64,000 nt of DNA from Nitrospinota bacterium (GTDB lineage Bacteria > Nitrospinota > Nitrospinia > Nitrospinales > VA-1). Below are positions 16,205 through 25,190 of the stretch, one piece after another. Numbering within the stretch: the stretch's first letter is position 1; each line of letters begins with the position of its first letter. Location of the stretch: the NCBI GenBank assembly GCA_009873655.1, contig WAIB01000003.1:1-64000 (forward strand), in the 5' to 3' direction. Both the position numbers and the translations under genes were made by a program. The notes under the pieces are model-generated. The model made no database searches. It worked only from the letters and a program-made list of their open reading frames with translations, and was not told the origin of the DNA.

Positions 16205-18832
16205 ATGAATTCAAAAACTTCAGTACCCCAGATAAATTTGGTTGCCTATGGTTGTTTGTTTGCTTCCGGCATGGCGACGTTGATTTACGAGCTGATCTGG
16301 TTTCGTTACCTGACTCTGGTCTTTGGGGCGAGCTTGTATGCTTTGAGCGCGGTTTTGTGTGCCTTTATGCTGGGGTTGGCGGGCGGGTCCTGGATCATGG
16401 GACAAATCCTGGCAAAGGATGGAGTATCAAGGCGGCTTTTGCTTTGGTATGGCTTTTTTGAAGGGTTGATCGGGCTATACGCTTTATGTTTCCCCCTGGG
16501 TTTGGAATTGTTGGAGAAAATTTATCCCCTGATTTTGTCTGCCGATGGAAGAGCGGGGCTGGGACTTCATGTCATGGAATTTATCCTGGGTACTCTTTTG
16601 ATGCTCCCGGCTACCTTGTTGATGGGCGCTACTTTGCCGTTGGTCGGTTGTTGGGCGGTGGAAGATCAAAAAGATCAGGTTTTGACCAGGTTGTCACGCT
16701 TGTACGGGTGGAACACGATGGGGGCCGTTTTTGGCTGCCTGTTTACCCAGTTTTTTGCCGTTAAATACTGGGGAGTTCAGGGAGCTATTTGGGTCGGTGT
16801 AATTCTGAATGTTCTGGTTTTTACGATTTGTTTTCTTTTTGGAAGGAACCTTGTTCAGGGTGATTTTCAAGATTCTTTGAATACGGAGACGAAAACAAAA
16901 ACCTCATCCGACGGGGATAAGACAGGAATCCATTTTTTAATTTTTGCGATGTTCGCCTATTCGGGAATGGCGTCCCTTTCCAGCGAGATTCTCTGGACGC
17001 GAATTCTCGTTTTTCCAATGGGGACAACGCTTTATTCCTTTGCCTTGATCCTGGCTACTTTTTTGTCGGGGATCGCGCTCGGAAGCCTGGCGGCAAAAAG
17101 GCTGTTGGGCGAGTCAAATTGGGTGCTTAAATTTATTTTAATCGAAATTGCCATCGGCCTTGTATGTATAGGAATTCTTCCTTTATTGGAAAACCTGACG
17201 GAATGGACCTCACTGGCAGACCGGTTTTTTTATAGTTTGGAAAATTCCCCTGAAAAAACTCTCTTCACAAGGTTTCTTTTCGCTTTTGGGTTGATGTTTA
17301 TTCCCACTTTTGGGTTTGGATTGCTATTCCCGCTTGCCAACCAGATTTATTCTCTGAATTTGAAAGCAGTCAGCAAGGCCATCGGCAATATCTACTCCAT
17401 TAACACTCTAGGGGGAGTAGCGGGAACGATTCTCACCCCGTTTGTGTTCATTCCTTTACTGGGAATCCGATTGTCCATTTACTACATCTATTCCATTTTG
17501 ATTTTGTTTGGAGTATGGGTTTATTTAAAATACAAAAACCAGAATCCCGGGTTGATGTTGGCCTCATTGGGTACAGCTTTTTTGGTGCTTTTTTTGGGGA
17601 AATCTGTTTTTGTGCCCGGGATCGAAACTGAAAAATCAGGTTTGCATAATTTTGCCAGGTTGGAAATCAATGTCCCTCAGGAGAGAATACGGTTGCTTGA
17701 TTATAAGGAAGGCGAATTTTCTACCATCAGCGTGGTAGAAGATAAGGAATCCGGTGCCAGAACGATTTACCTGGATGGATTCAGTACCGCCACGGTTTCC
17801 CGGTCTTTTTCCGGCAGCACTTATATGCAGGCGATGGGTTATATACCCATGGTTCTCCACCCTTCACCTGAAAATGTTCTGGTCATTGGGTTCGGGACCG
17901 GAAACACACTGGGAATAGCTTCGCTGTTCCCGAATGCAAACGTTCACGGGGTGGAGATTGATAGAAATGTTTTGAGGTTTTCAAAATGGTTTTCTGAATG
18001 GAATCATGATGTTTTGCAAAAACCGAATACGAAAATTTTTGTGCAGGATGGACGGGCCTTTTTGCGATGGTCAAAAACGCGCTACGATGTCATCATTATG
18101 GAGCCCATGTCTCCCCTCCAGTCCGGGGTTGTGAATTTATATTCCAAAGAGTTTTATGAACTGGCTTTAGATCATTTGAAAGAAAACGGAATTCTTGTCC
18201 AATGGCTTCCCTTGCACCTGGTGGGCCGGGAAGATGCACGTTCCATTACTCGAACATTCAAAGACGTCTTTCCCGAGTTTTCAGTCTGGAACAGTTTTTT
18301 AACGCGAATCGTCCTTTTAATAGGATCGCGCGAAAAAGTGACAATTAATAAGGAAAGTTTTGATAATCGTATGGAAAACCCGGAGCTTAAAAAAGTAGCT
18401 GAGGAGATGAAGGTGAGATCCTTTTTGGACTTCGCGGATTTCTTCCTAAGTGATGGAAACCGTTTGTCAGCTTTTCTGCAGGGCGCTCTGGAGATAACCG
18501 ATGACAGACCCGCACTGGAATTTTCACAAGTATCCCTTCTTCCTCCAATGAAATGGGAAACAGATGAAAGCTTTCTGAATATGTTGCGACACCGGATCGA
18601 TCAAATCCCGCCCGTAGTGGGAGTTGCCCCGGAAGAAAAAGGGGCCTTTGAAAGAAGCTTTAAATTAAGAACAGCGCAGAGATTGGGAGTGTTTTCGCGA
18701 CGTTATCAGGGGCCTGGTGCGGAAGCCTTTTCAAACCGAAATTATTTTTCCGGGTTGGAGGCGCTGAAAATCTATTTTGATTCCTATAAAAATCCCTCTG
18801 TTCATCTGGACGGTGCAAAGTGGCAAAAATAG
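16205..18832 (+). CDS. Fused MFS-like / spermidine synthase-like protein
   Basis: An 875-residue protein. Residues 1 to about 460 hold a dozen or so hydrophobic helices, beginning with the family signature ASGMATLIYELIWFRYLTLVFG, which recurs in the second half as YSGMASLSSEILWTRIL. The C-terminal domain has a spermidine synthase fold: VLVIGFGTGNTLGIAS, NVHGVEIDRNVL, FVQDGRAFLR and DVIIMEPMSPLQSGVVNLYSKEFY. Known as fused MFS/spermidine synthases; whether they make polyamines is uncertain. GAGG lies close before the ATG. It overlaps the next gene by 13 bases. Confidence 0.9.
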   Translation: MNSKTSVPQINLVAYGCLFASGMATLIYELIWFRYLTLVFGASLYALSAVLCAFMLGLAGGSWIMGQILAKDGVSRRLLLWYGFFEGLIGLYALCFPLGLELLEKIYPLILSADGRAGLGLHVMEFILGTLLMLPATLLMGATLPLVGCWAVEDQKDQVLTRLSRLYGWNTMGAVFGCLFTQFFAVKYWGVQGAIWVGVILNVLVFTICFLFGRNLVQGDFQDSLNTETKTKTSSDGDKTGIHFLIFAMFAYSGMASLSSEILWTRILVFPMGTTLYSFALILATFLSGIALGSLAAKRLLGESNWVLKFILIEIAIGLVCIGILPLLENLTEWTSLADRFFYSLENSPEKTLFTRFLFAFGLMFIPTFGFGLLFPLANQIYSLNLKAVSKAIGNIYSINTLGGVAGTILTPFVFIPLLGIRLSIYYIYSILILFGVWVYLKYKNQNPGLMLASLGTAFLVLFLGKSVFVPGIETEKSGLHNFARLEINVPQERIRLLDYKEGEFSTISVVEDKESGARTIYLDGFSTATVSRSFSGSTYMQAMGYIPMVLHPSPENVLVIGFGTGNTLGIASLFPNANVHGVEIDRNVLRFSKWFSEWNHDVLQKPNTKIFVQDGRAFLRWSKTRYDVIIMEPMSPLQSGVVNLYSKEFYELALDHLKENGILVQWLPLHLVGREDARSITRTFKDVFPEFSVWNSFLTRIVLLIGSREKVTINKESFDNRMENPELKKVAEEMKVRSFLDFADFFLSDGNRLSAFLQGALEITDDRPALEFSQVSLLPPMKWETDESFLNMLRHRIDQIPPVVGVAPEEKGAFERSFKLRTAQRLGVFSRRYQGPGAEAFSNRNYFSGLEALKIYFDSYKNPSVHLDGAKWQK

Positions 18833-20970
18833 GCGGAAATTTAAAATTATTTTTACCCTGGGTTTTGTGCTGGTTATTTGTAACTGCCAACCCTGTTTTT
18901 GCCTCGGGCCCGGTTCATCATCAACTAAAGATTGTATTTGAGCCCGACTCTTTAAGGATCGAGGTTCAAGATCGAGTTTCCTTAAAAACGATTGCTTCCG
19001 ATTGCGAAAATTACAGTTTTTATCTTCATGGAGATATGCAGTTGGATCGAAAAGAAATTTCTCCTGGCTGGACTCTCTCGAATGAAAACCCGGTTGTTGG
19101 AAAACCACCTCTTCAAAAAATTGTAGCTGAAAACAATAAAAGGGAAAGCTGCCCGGATGAGTTGGTTTTTTCATTAAGCTATTCAGGTGTACTTGAAGAA
19201 CCCTCTCAGTCCAAAGAGAATTCGGGAGTCCTTTATTCCGGGTCAGATTATTTCTATCCCATCCATGAATCTAAAAACAGTACGGTTACTTTTGATATGG
19301 AAATTTCTCTGCCTGAGCCCTGGGAGGCGGTCAGCCAGGGTAAGCGTGAAAAGTTGAGCATCGGGAAGGGCAGAAATCTTGTTAAATGGAGTTCCTCCTT
19401 TCCCACCCAGGAAATCTTCCTTGTCGCCAACCGCTTTAAGGTTTTTGAAGAGCAATATAATGGAATTTCACTTTTTGCATTTCTTTTGCAGGACGAGGCG
19501 GCCCTTGCAAATAGATACATACAAACCTCAAAATATTATATTGATTTGTACAGCAAAATGCTGGGTCCCTATCCGTATTCAAAGTTTGCGCTTGTAGAAA
19601 ATTCGCAGCAAACCGGTTATGGGATGCCTTCTTTTACCCTGTTGGGTTCACGCATCATTCGTTTCCCTTTCATCCTTCACTCCTCGTATCCCCATGAAAT
19701 TTTGCATAACTGGTGGGGCAATGGGGTGTTTGCCGACCCGGAGGATGGGAATTGGTCAGAAGGGTTGACAGCCTATCTTGCCGATCATTTTCTTTTAGAG
19801 CTTAAAGGGAAAGGTTCCCAGTATCGATTTCAGGAAATGATGAAATACTTGAGCTATGTGAATGATTCCAACGAATTCCCCATCAAGGATTTTACCTTCC
19901 GTGACAGTATGGCATCGCAGGCCATTGGCTATGGGAAGTTGCTGATGGTTTTTCATATGCTTCGGATGGAACTGGGTGCAGAAGATTTTTTGAAAGGGCT
20001 GAGGGAGTATTATGGGAACTTTAAATACCGGTATGCCGGATTTAAAGATATAGAAGAGATATTTGAAACGGTTTCAGGTAAAAACCTGGATTGGTTTTTT
20101 GAGGAATGGATTCAACGAAAAGGAGCCCCAAAAATTGAATTAGTCGAGGCATCGTATATCGCCGCCAAGGGCCGATATGACCTTTCCATCCATGTAAAAC
20201 AAACCCCACCCAACTACAGGTTTAAATTGCCCGTGGCTGTTTGGAAAGAGGGTTCCGAACAACCGGATATCCAAAATTTAATGATGGAGGGAGAAAACCA
20301 TAATTTCCTCGTGAATGTATCCGGAAAACCGCAAGCTCTCAGGTTAGACCCTTATAACGAAGTATTTCGAATACTGAATAGAAAAGAAATTCCGGCAAGT
20401 ATCGGTCAGACTTTTGGGTCGGCCGAAGCGGTGATTTACCTTCCAGATGGGGCAGGAGATGAAATTTCTCAAGGATACCGTCAATTTGCCAACTTTCTTA
20501 TTGAAAAAGGAAATATAAAAAAGCCCCTATTGAATAATTCAAAAATTGATCTGCCACCCAACCTTGGTTTATGGATATTGGGAAAAAACAATGAAATGGA
20601 AAAGACTTTGGTGCCCCATTTAAAAACACTAGGGGTAGATTTGAAGGGGGGAGGATTTAAATTAAATGAAGGATTTTTCTCCTTTAAAGAACACAGCTTT
20701 GTGTTCACGCTTCCCCGGTTTGACAATGAAAAAGGGACGTTAACCTGGCTCATTGCGTCTTCAAAAGACGCCATCCCAGGATTAATTAGAAAATTGCCGC
20801 ATTATGGAAAATATGGATATTTGGTATTTAAAGGGGATGTCCCGGAAAATATTGTCAAAGGAATCTGGCCATCGACCCCTGTAAATCTTCAAAAAATATT
20901 CAGTAATGGAAACTTTTTCCTGCCACCGCAGTCCCCTTTGGTAAAATTTCAACCCGTTGGGGAGAACTAG
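18820..20970 (+). CDS. Secreted M1-like (gluzincin) peptidase
   Basis: A 716-residue exported protein (signal peptide ending NPVFA). An aminopeptidase N-like N-terminal beta domain carries substrate-loop-like GYGMPSF (in place of GAMEN). The zinc site is HEILHNWW at 292-299 with downstream glutamate E314 in NWSEGLTAYLADH, 17 residues after the second His (classical M1 has 18). The helical part contains GYGKLLMVFHML and WFFEEWIQRKGAP, as in M1 enzymes. The last 200 residues are unassigned. The overlapping start implies coupling with the membrane spermidine synthase-like protein. Confidence 0.82.
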   Translation: MAKIGGNLKLFLPWVLCWLFVTANPVFASGPVHHQLKIVFEPDSLRIEVQDRVSLKTIASDCENYSFYLHGDMQLDRKEISPGWTLSNENPVVGKPPLQKIVAENNKRESCPDELVFSLSYSGVLEEPSQSKENSGVLYSGSDYFYPIHESKNSTVTFDMEISLPEPWEAVSQGKREKLSIGKGRNLVKWSSSFPTQEIFLVANRFKVFEEQYNGISLFAFLLQDEAALANRYIQTSKYYIDLYSKMLGPYPYSKFALVENSQQTGYGMPSFTLLGSRIIRFPFILHSSYPHEILHNWWGNGVFADPEDGNWSEGLTAYLADHFLLELKGKGSQYRFQEMMKYLSYVNDSNEFPIKDFTFRDSMASQAIGYGKLLMVFHMLRMELGAEDFLKGLREYYGNFKYRYAGFKDIEEIFETVSGKNLDWFFEEWIQRKGAPKIELVEASYIAAKGRYDLSIHVKQTPPNYRFKLPVAVWKEGSEQPDIQNLMMEGENHNFLVNVSGKPQALRLDPYNEVFRILNRKEIPASIGQTFGSAEAVIYLPDGAGDEISQGYRQFANFLIEKGNIKKPLLNNSKIDLPPNLGLWILGKNNEMEKTLVPHLKTLGVDLKGGGFKLNEGFFSFKEHSFVFTLPRFDNEKGTLTWLIASSKDAIPGLIRKLPHYGKYGYLVFKGDVPENIVKGIWPSTPVNLQKIFSNGNFFLPPQSPLVKFQPVGEN

Positions 20971-21084
20971 GATTTCGAGTCTATTATTTCAAAGATTAAT
21001 TTATTCTAATGTAATATGCGGCTAGGCACTGCCTCTTTTTTTTGTTAGCCTCTATTATTTCGGAAACCTTAAAAGAAAATTATT

Positions 21085-21981
21085 TTGTCGCCTTCACAAT
21101 CAAAAAAACTGGATTTGATTTTTAAACTGTTGATCGGGGTGGACCTGGTTGCCATGTTAATAATATTTATCCATGCCCGTGTTTGGCCTGATTTTCCTTT
21201 TCCTCATTTGGGTTCGAGATTGAATAACCCGTTTATGTTTTTAATTGTCCTTTTAGTGTTGAGGGGATGGATAAATCTGGAGTTTCGTGAAAATATACTT
21301 GGCTTGATAAAAAGGGTTGCCACCGAAGAACCCACTCGTATTTATTTCTTTTCCCTGCTTATATCAATTCAGGTTGGCCTTGAGATAATGTGGTATTTGT
21401 ATCCTTCTGATTTGTATTGGAGTTTGAACGCGGAAAAGGGTTACGGAACACTTTTCGCAACAGCGCAGCTGTTCATTTTAGGTATCGTCGTCCTGTTTAC
21501 TGCCCGGGCAGATTATGGGCAAGATGCAGACTGGAAGGACAAGGCTCCCTGGTTCCTGGTTGCTTCCGTATACATTTTTATTGGTGTGGATGATTTGCTG
21601 GGAATCCACGAGAATTTCATGATTTTAGGAAGAACGATGGCGCTGGACTCTGCAGTCTTTCATTTTGTCCATGAATGGCTATGGTTTTATGTTCCGGTTA
21701 TTATGGTAGTGGTCATATTCCTTGCCAGGTTTTTTTTGAAGCGGTTTATCTATTCCCCAAAAATATTAGGTATGATGTTTGTTGCGCTAATATTATGGAT
21801 TGGAGTGTTGGTGTTAGAAGGTTTAGCTAAAACTGTGGTTGAAGACACTCAGCGTACCGATTATGTGCGTTTACTGATTGGGATTGAAGAAGGATTTGAA
21901 ATGTTCGGGGCAACCCTTTTCATGCTGGGCTTCAGCCGGCATTATAAAAATTTGCAGGAAAAATCCAGAACCGAAACTTAA
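21085..21981 (+). CDS. Multi-spanning membrane protein, unknown
   Basis: The frame opens with TTG at 21085 and encodes 298 residues with about eight hydrophobic segments: LIFKLLIGVDLVAMLIIFIHA, FMFLIVLLVLRGW, FFSLLISIQVGLEIMWYLY, LFATAQLFILGIVVLF and others. Notable polar marks are VDDLLGIHENF and the repeated FHFVHEWLWFY near the membrane, and GIEEGFEMFGATLFMLGF near the end. I do not recognise the family. There is no clear Shine-Dalgarno, so the start is uncertain. It is convergent with the COG3044 ATPase gene, 7 bases apart. Confidence 0.7.
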   Translation: MSPSQSKKLDLIFKLLIGVDLVAMLIIFIHARVWPDFPFPHLGSRLNNPFMFLIVLLVLRGWINLEFRENILGLIKRVATEEPTRIYFFSLLISIQVGLEIMWYLYPSDLYWSLNAEKGYGTLFATAQLFILGIVVLFTARADYGQDADWKDKAPWFLVASVYIFIGVDDLLGIHENFMILGRTMALDSAVFHFVHEWLWFYVPVIMVVVIFLARFFLKRFIYSPKILGMMFVALILWIGVLVLEGLAKTVVEDTQRTDYVRLLIGIEEGFEMFGATLFMLGFSRHYKNLQEKSRTET

Positions 21982-21988
21982 ACAATTT

Positions 21989-23680
21989 TTAGCGCAACCG
22001 GTTCATCACTGCCAGAACATCCTGGTACCTTGGAAGGGACAGCTTCCCGCTATTATAGGGAGTTATGCTTTCCAGTCCTGACCTTTCTATATCATTCAAG
22101 ATTTCCCGGACGATTGAGATTTGTCGGCCTTCCTTTTTTTGTCGGTCTTTTGCCTTTTTCATAATCCATCCACATATTTCAAGCTGGCCTTCTTCGATTA
22201 AATGCTCCACATACCGAACGTCGATTTCTGCTTTGCCTATAATGAGTGTGATGAGTTGGCGGGTTTGTATCACGCACTCTTTGTTTCCGCGTCTGAAGCT
22301 TAAAGGCGAAAGATCACGGATTCTTGGGTGGATAGAAGGAAAAGAAAAACGGGCTTCAATTTTTCGTTCTGTTGGATTATTTTTTGCGATCTGTTTTGCT
22401 TTTTGTGTGACTTCTTTGGGAAGGAAAGAATCCATGGCGATGACACAATTGGCGGAATCGAAATAATCTCCGCTTCCACCCATTACAAGAATTGTGCTGG
22501 CTCCAAAATTTTTATAAAGTTCTTCTATGCGGTCCACCAATGGGGTTATGGGTTCCCGGTCATTTGCGATCAATGCCTGCATTCTGGAATCGCGGATCAT
22601 AAAGTTGGTGGCGCAGGTGTCTTCATCCATTAAAAGAAGAGAAGACTCGGCTTCGAGCGCTTCAATTATATTTATTGCCTGAGAGGTGGACCCGCTTGCT
22701 GATTGGGTGGAAAAGGCCTCGGTTGAGGAAAGCAATGGCAGGTCACCCATGAACCCGGATATGTTTATGGGCTGTGCTGCCCGTCCATCCTCAGCCCTTA
22801 TTTTTACAGCTGTCGGGTTTGTCGCTATTAACTCCCGGCCATCTCCCGGTGCATGAGGATAAATGGCGTTTTGAATGGCATTCAGCAAGGTGCTTTTCCC
22901 GTGAAACCCTCCGCCAACAATCAGGGTGATCCCTTTTGGTACAGGCATTCCACTGACTTTCCCCTTGTGTGGTAATTCTATTTCTTCCTTTAAATCATCG
23001 GGAGAAAGAAAAGGGACGCAATTTTTTTTTAAAGGAAGGTCGCTGATTCCTGACTGGCGGGGAAGGAGGGAACCATCAGCGATAAAGGTGACCCAACCCT
23101 TTTTATCCAGTGTTTCCCTTAAAGCGAAGTAGTCCTCCAGCGTTTTTATCGAGTCTTCAACCTGATCCAAATCCAGCGATTCGGATGTTAAGGTTTCTTC
23201 CCATATGGAGGGAAGCAGTTCTGAAAAAAGGCGGACGCATTCCTTGGCCAGGACACTGCGCCCGTTACCCGGTAATCCCGCGAATAGAATCAATGTTACC
23301 GAATCATCCCTGATTGTTGCCCCGCTTCTTAAGATCACTTTCTGGCTGGGAGTTTGCACTGCAATCTCACCGCTTCTTCCTGATCCTTGGACCCGATTTT
23401 TCAAAGCGGAAATTTTTTTATAAACGAGTCTTAACAGGTGATCCTCTATTGCCAGCCTTTTAGTGGGGGTATTGTGGAATCCAGGCGAAAAACCGATTTC
23501 AGTCAGCCTGGTTGATAAAGACAGACGCGAAGGCGCGGCAAAAGGATCGCCCTGGACATGATCAAAACAAAGTGTGAAAGGAGGAAAGTGAAAACTTTTA
23601 CCTTGAAGAACCTTATAAGATTTGTAGCCTTTTCCGTCTAAAGATACCAACAGGTCATGCAGGTCTTGGGGAATAGGCAT
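21989..23680 (-). CDS. COG3044 predicted ABC-class ATPase
   Basis: A 563-residue soluble protein of the PF09818/COG3044 'predicted ATPase of the ABC class' family. Visible are an N-terminal region typical of the family (LSTRLTEIGFSPGFHNTPTKR), a glycine-rich loop LFAGLPGNGRSVLAKE (132-147), Walker A VGGGFHGKST (255-264), an ABC signature-like SGSTSQA (about 330) and Walker B SLLLMDED followed by TCATNFMIRDSRM. Function unknown. Its start overlaps the stop of the radical SAM gene by one base (ATGA type), so they are translated together. Confidence 0.88.
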   Translation of the reverse strand: MPIPQDLHDLLVSLDGKGYKSYKVLQGKSFHFPPFTLCFDHVQGDPFAAPSRLSLSTRLTEIGFSPGFHNTPTKRLAIEDHLLRLVYKKISALKNRVQGSGRSGEIAVQTPSQKVILRSGATIRDDSVTLILFAGLPGNGRSVLAKECVRLFSELLPSIWEETLTSESLDLDQVEDSIKTLEDYFALRETLDKKGWVTFIADGSLLPRQSGISDLPLKKNCVPFLSPDDLKEEIELPHKGKVSGMPVPKGITLIVGGGFHGKSTLLNAIQNAIYPHAPGDGRELIATNPTAVKIRAEDGRAAQPINISGFMGDLPLLSSTEAFSTQSASGSTSQAINIIEALEAESSLLLMDEDTCATNFMIRDSRMQALIANDREPITPLVDRIEELYKNFGASTILVMGGSGDYFDSANCVIAMDSFLPKEVTQKAKQIAKNNPTERKIEARFSFPSIHPRIRDLSPLSFRRGNKECVIQTRQLITLIIGKAEIDVRYVEHLIEEGQLEICGWIMKKAKDRQKKEGRQISIVREILNDIERSGLESITPYNSGKLSLPRYQDVLAVMNRLR

Positions 23681-24531
23681 CAGGAATAGTTCCCCGCAAA
23701 ACCCGTCGCGGAGATACCTACGGGTAAATATTTTCGGGCGATATTGACCACTTTATCCCTGTATGAAAGGTGGATGGATTCGGGAAGCACATTTTTCATC
23801 AGGGTCGGCAGACGGGTTTTTTTTGTTCTCGACCCATCTGATGTTCCATCCCCCAATATAAAATGGTCAATGATAACCGCTGAAGTCCCCGCCGATTTTA
23901 TTCTGTTAAAAAACCGGTCTGCATCATCCAACGGGTAAAGGGGTGAAAGGCAACCCACTGTAAATATTCCACGCGACGAAAGCTGCTGTAAAGTTTGAAT
24001 TCGGTCTGCAACACTGCTGGGAGGCGGTGGCTGGCCGGGAAGCACTTCTCTGTCGCCTTCTATCGAGATATGAACTCTCAATTTGCAGTTACGCGACAAC
24101 GCTTCAATGAGGTCAATATCCTCAAGAATTACTGGAGAGTGGGTCTGTAAAATCAATTCATGGGGTGGAAGGGTTTTCATTGCCTGAAGCACTTTTCTCG
24201 TAACTCGATATTTTTTTTCTGCGGGTTGCCAGGGGTCGGTTGAACTGGACATAAAAATGCTGAATGGCTGTGATTGTTTTGCCGCCCAGGCTTTTTCCCT
24301 GTTTGCGGTTTGGGAATAAAGGTCAGCCGCGTTGGCTTTGATGTCAACAAAGCTTCCCCATGGCCGGCCCCGGTTGACCCAGGAATTGAAACGGACGTAA
24401 CAACCCTCGCCGCAGGAAGAATTTCCGAAACCGCAACCGCTATAGGGGTTCAGGGAATGAGAGGAAACCTTTTGCAGATACCCCGATGTGCGGGTAAGAA
24501 TTGATTTGTTTTGAACCAGGTTTGTCTGCAC
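23680..24531 (-). CDS. Radical SAM protein, SPL-like, unusual Cys spacing
   Basis: The 283-residue protein is close in overall pattern to the spore photoproduct lyase / PA0069-type radical SAM group: SSHSLNPYSGCGFGN..., then FSIFMSSSTDPWQPAEKKYRVTRKVL, LILQTHSPVILEDIDL and VHISIEGDREV. The cluster-binding cysteines read C33-x6-C40-x3-C44-Y instead of CX3CX2C, so a spacer appears inserted. It starts with GTG. Its translation is coupled to the COG3044 ATPase gene. The substrate is unknown; DNA or RNA repair is a guess from the family. Confidence 0.8.
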   Translation of the reverse strand: MQTNLVQNKSILTRTSGYLQKVSSHSLNPYSGCGFGNSSCGEGCYVRFNSWVNRGRPWGSFVDIKANAADLYSQTANREKAWAAKQSQPFSIFMSSSTDPWQPAEKKYRVTRKVLQAMKTLPPHELILQTHSPVILEDIDLIEALSRNCKLRVHISIEGDREVLPGQPPPPSSVADRIQTLQQLSSRGIFTVGCLSPLYPLDDADRFFNRIKSAGTSAVIIDHFILGDGTSDGSRTKKTRLPTLMKNVLPESIHLSYRDKVVNIARKYLPVGISATGFAGNYS

Positions 24532-24569
24532 AATTTTTTGTGGGCAAAAAAATTTGCAAAAATAAACTG

Positions 24570-25052
24570 TCAGGGAATTTCATTCCATTTTATAGAACTG
24601 AAATTCCTGCTAAAACCGGGACCCGCATGGAAATAGGATTCGAAACCCCCGTTCTTTTTATTTGCCATTGAAACCATCCAGCGTTGATCTTCGAAGGATT
24701 TGAAGTTCCCGATGGAGACTTTCCGGTCGTCTGTTTTGGTCAAGGTGAAGTAACCTCTGTCTTTGCCATAGAAGTATTGGCCATATATGGTAACCGTAGT
24801 CCCGGGCGGACCGTAAAGAACCAGGGAGTATTCTCCTACGCAAAAACGGTTTCGCATATTATTCATGGCAACCTTGTCCTGGTCTTTTTCAATGGCAAAA
24901 TAAATATCGCAGAGCCGGCCTGCCATATACATTTCTTTGCGGCTTTCAATTTTCTTAAACAGAACGAGCTTGCCTTTTTCTCCTTTTCCCCAGCAGGGTG
25001 CGGCGAAATTGTAAAACAGTAAAAAAAGAATGAGGATTTTTTTGAAACTCAT
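24570..25052 (-). CDS. Secreted protein, unknown
   Basis: I choose the ATG at 25052 (MSFKKILILFLLFYNFAAPCWG), which gives a clean signal peptide and 160 residues; a longer frame to 25160 adds sequence that would hide it. The mature protein has two cysteines (GRLCDIYF and NRFCVGEY), possibly disulfide-bonded, and beta-rich segments such as LVLYGPPGTTVTIYGQYFYGKDRGYFTL. I do not recognise the family. It lies 38 bases upstream of the radical SAM gene, so it could head that operon. Confidence 0.65.
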   Translation of the reverse strand: MSFKKILILFLLFYNFAAPCWGKGEKGKLVLFKKIESRKEMYMAGRLCDIYFAIEKDQDKVAMNNMRNRFCVGEYSLVLYGPPGTTVTIYGQYFYGKDRGYFTLTKTDDRKVSIGNFKSFEDQRWMVSMANKKNGGFESYFHAGPGFSRNFSSIKWNEIP

Positions 25053-25190
25053 AATAAATGGTCTTTCCTGTATGACCCGCTTTGTCAGAAAAACGACTTC
25101 AATATTAAATGCCCCCTCTTTGCCGCCTATCATTTTAAGGTAAAATATTGTATTCTGCAAAGTCTGTCTTAATTTTAAAAAATAAAACGG

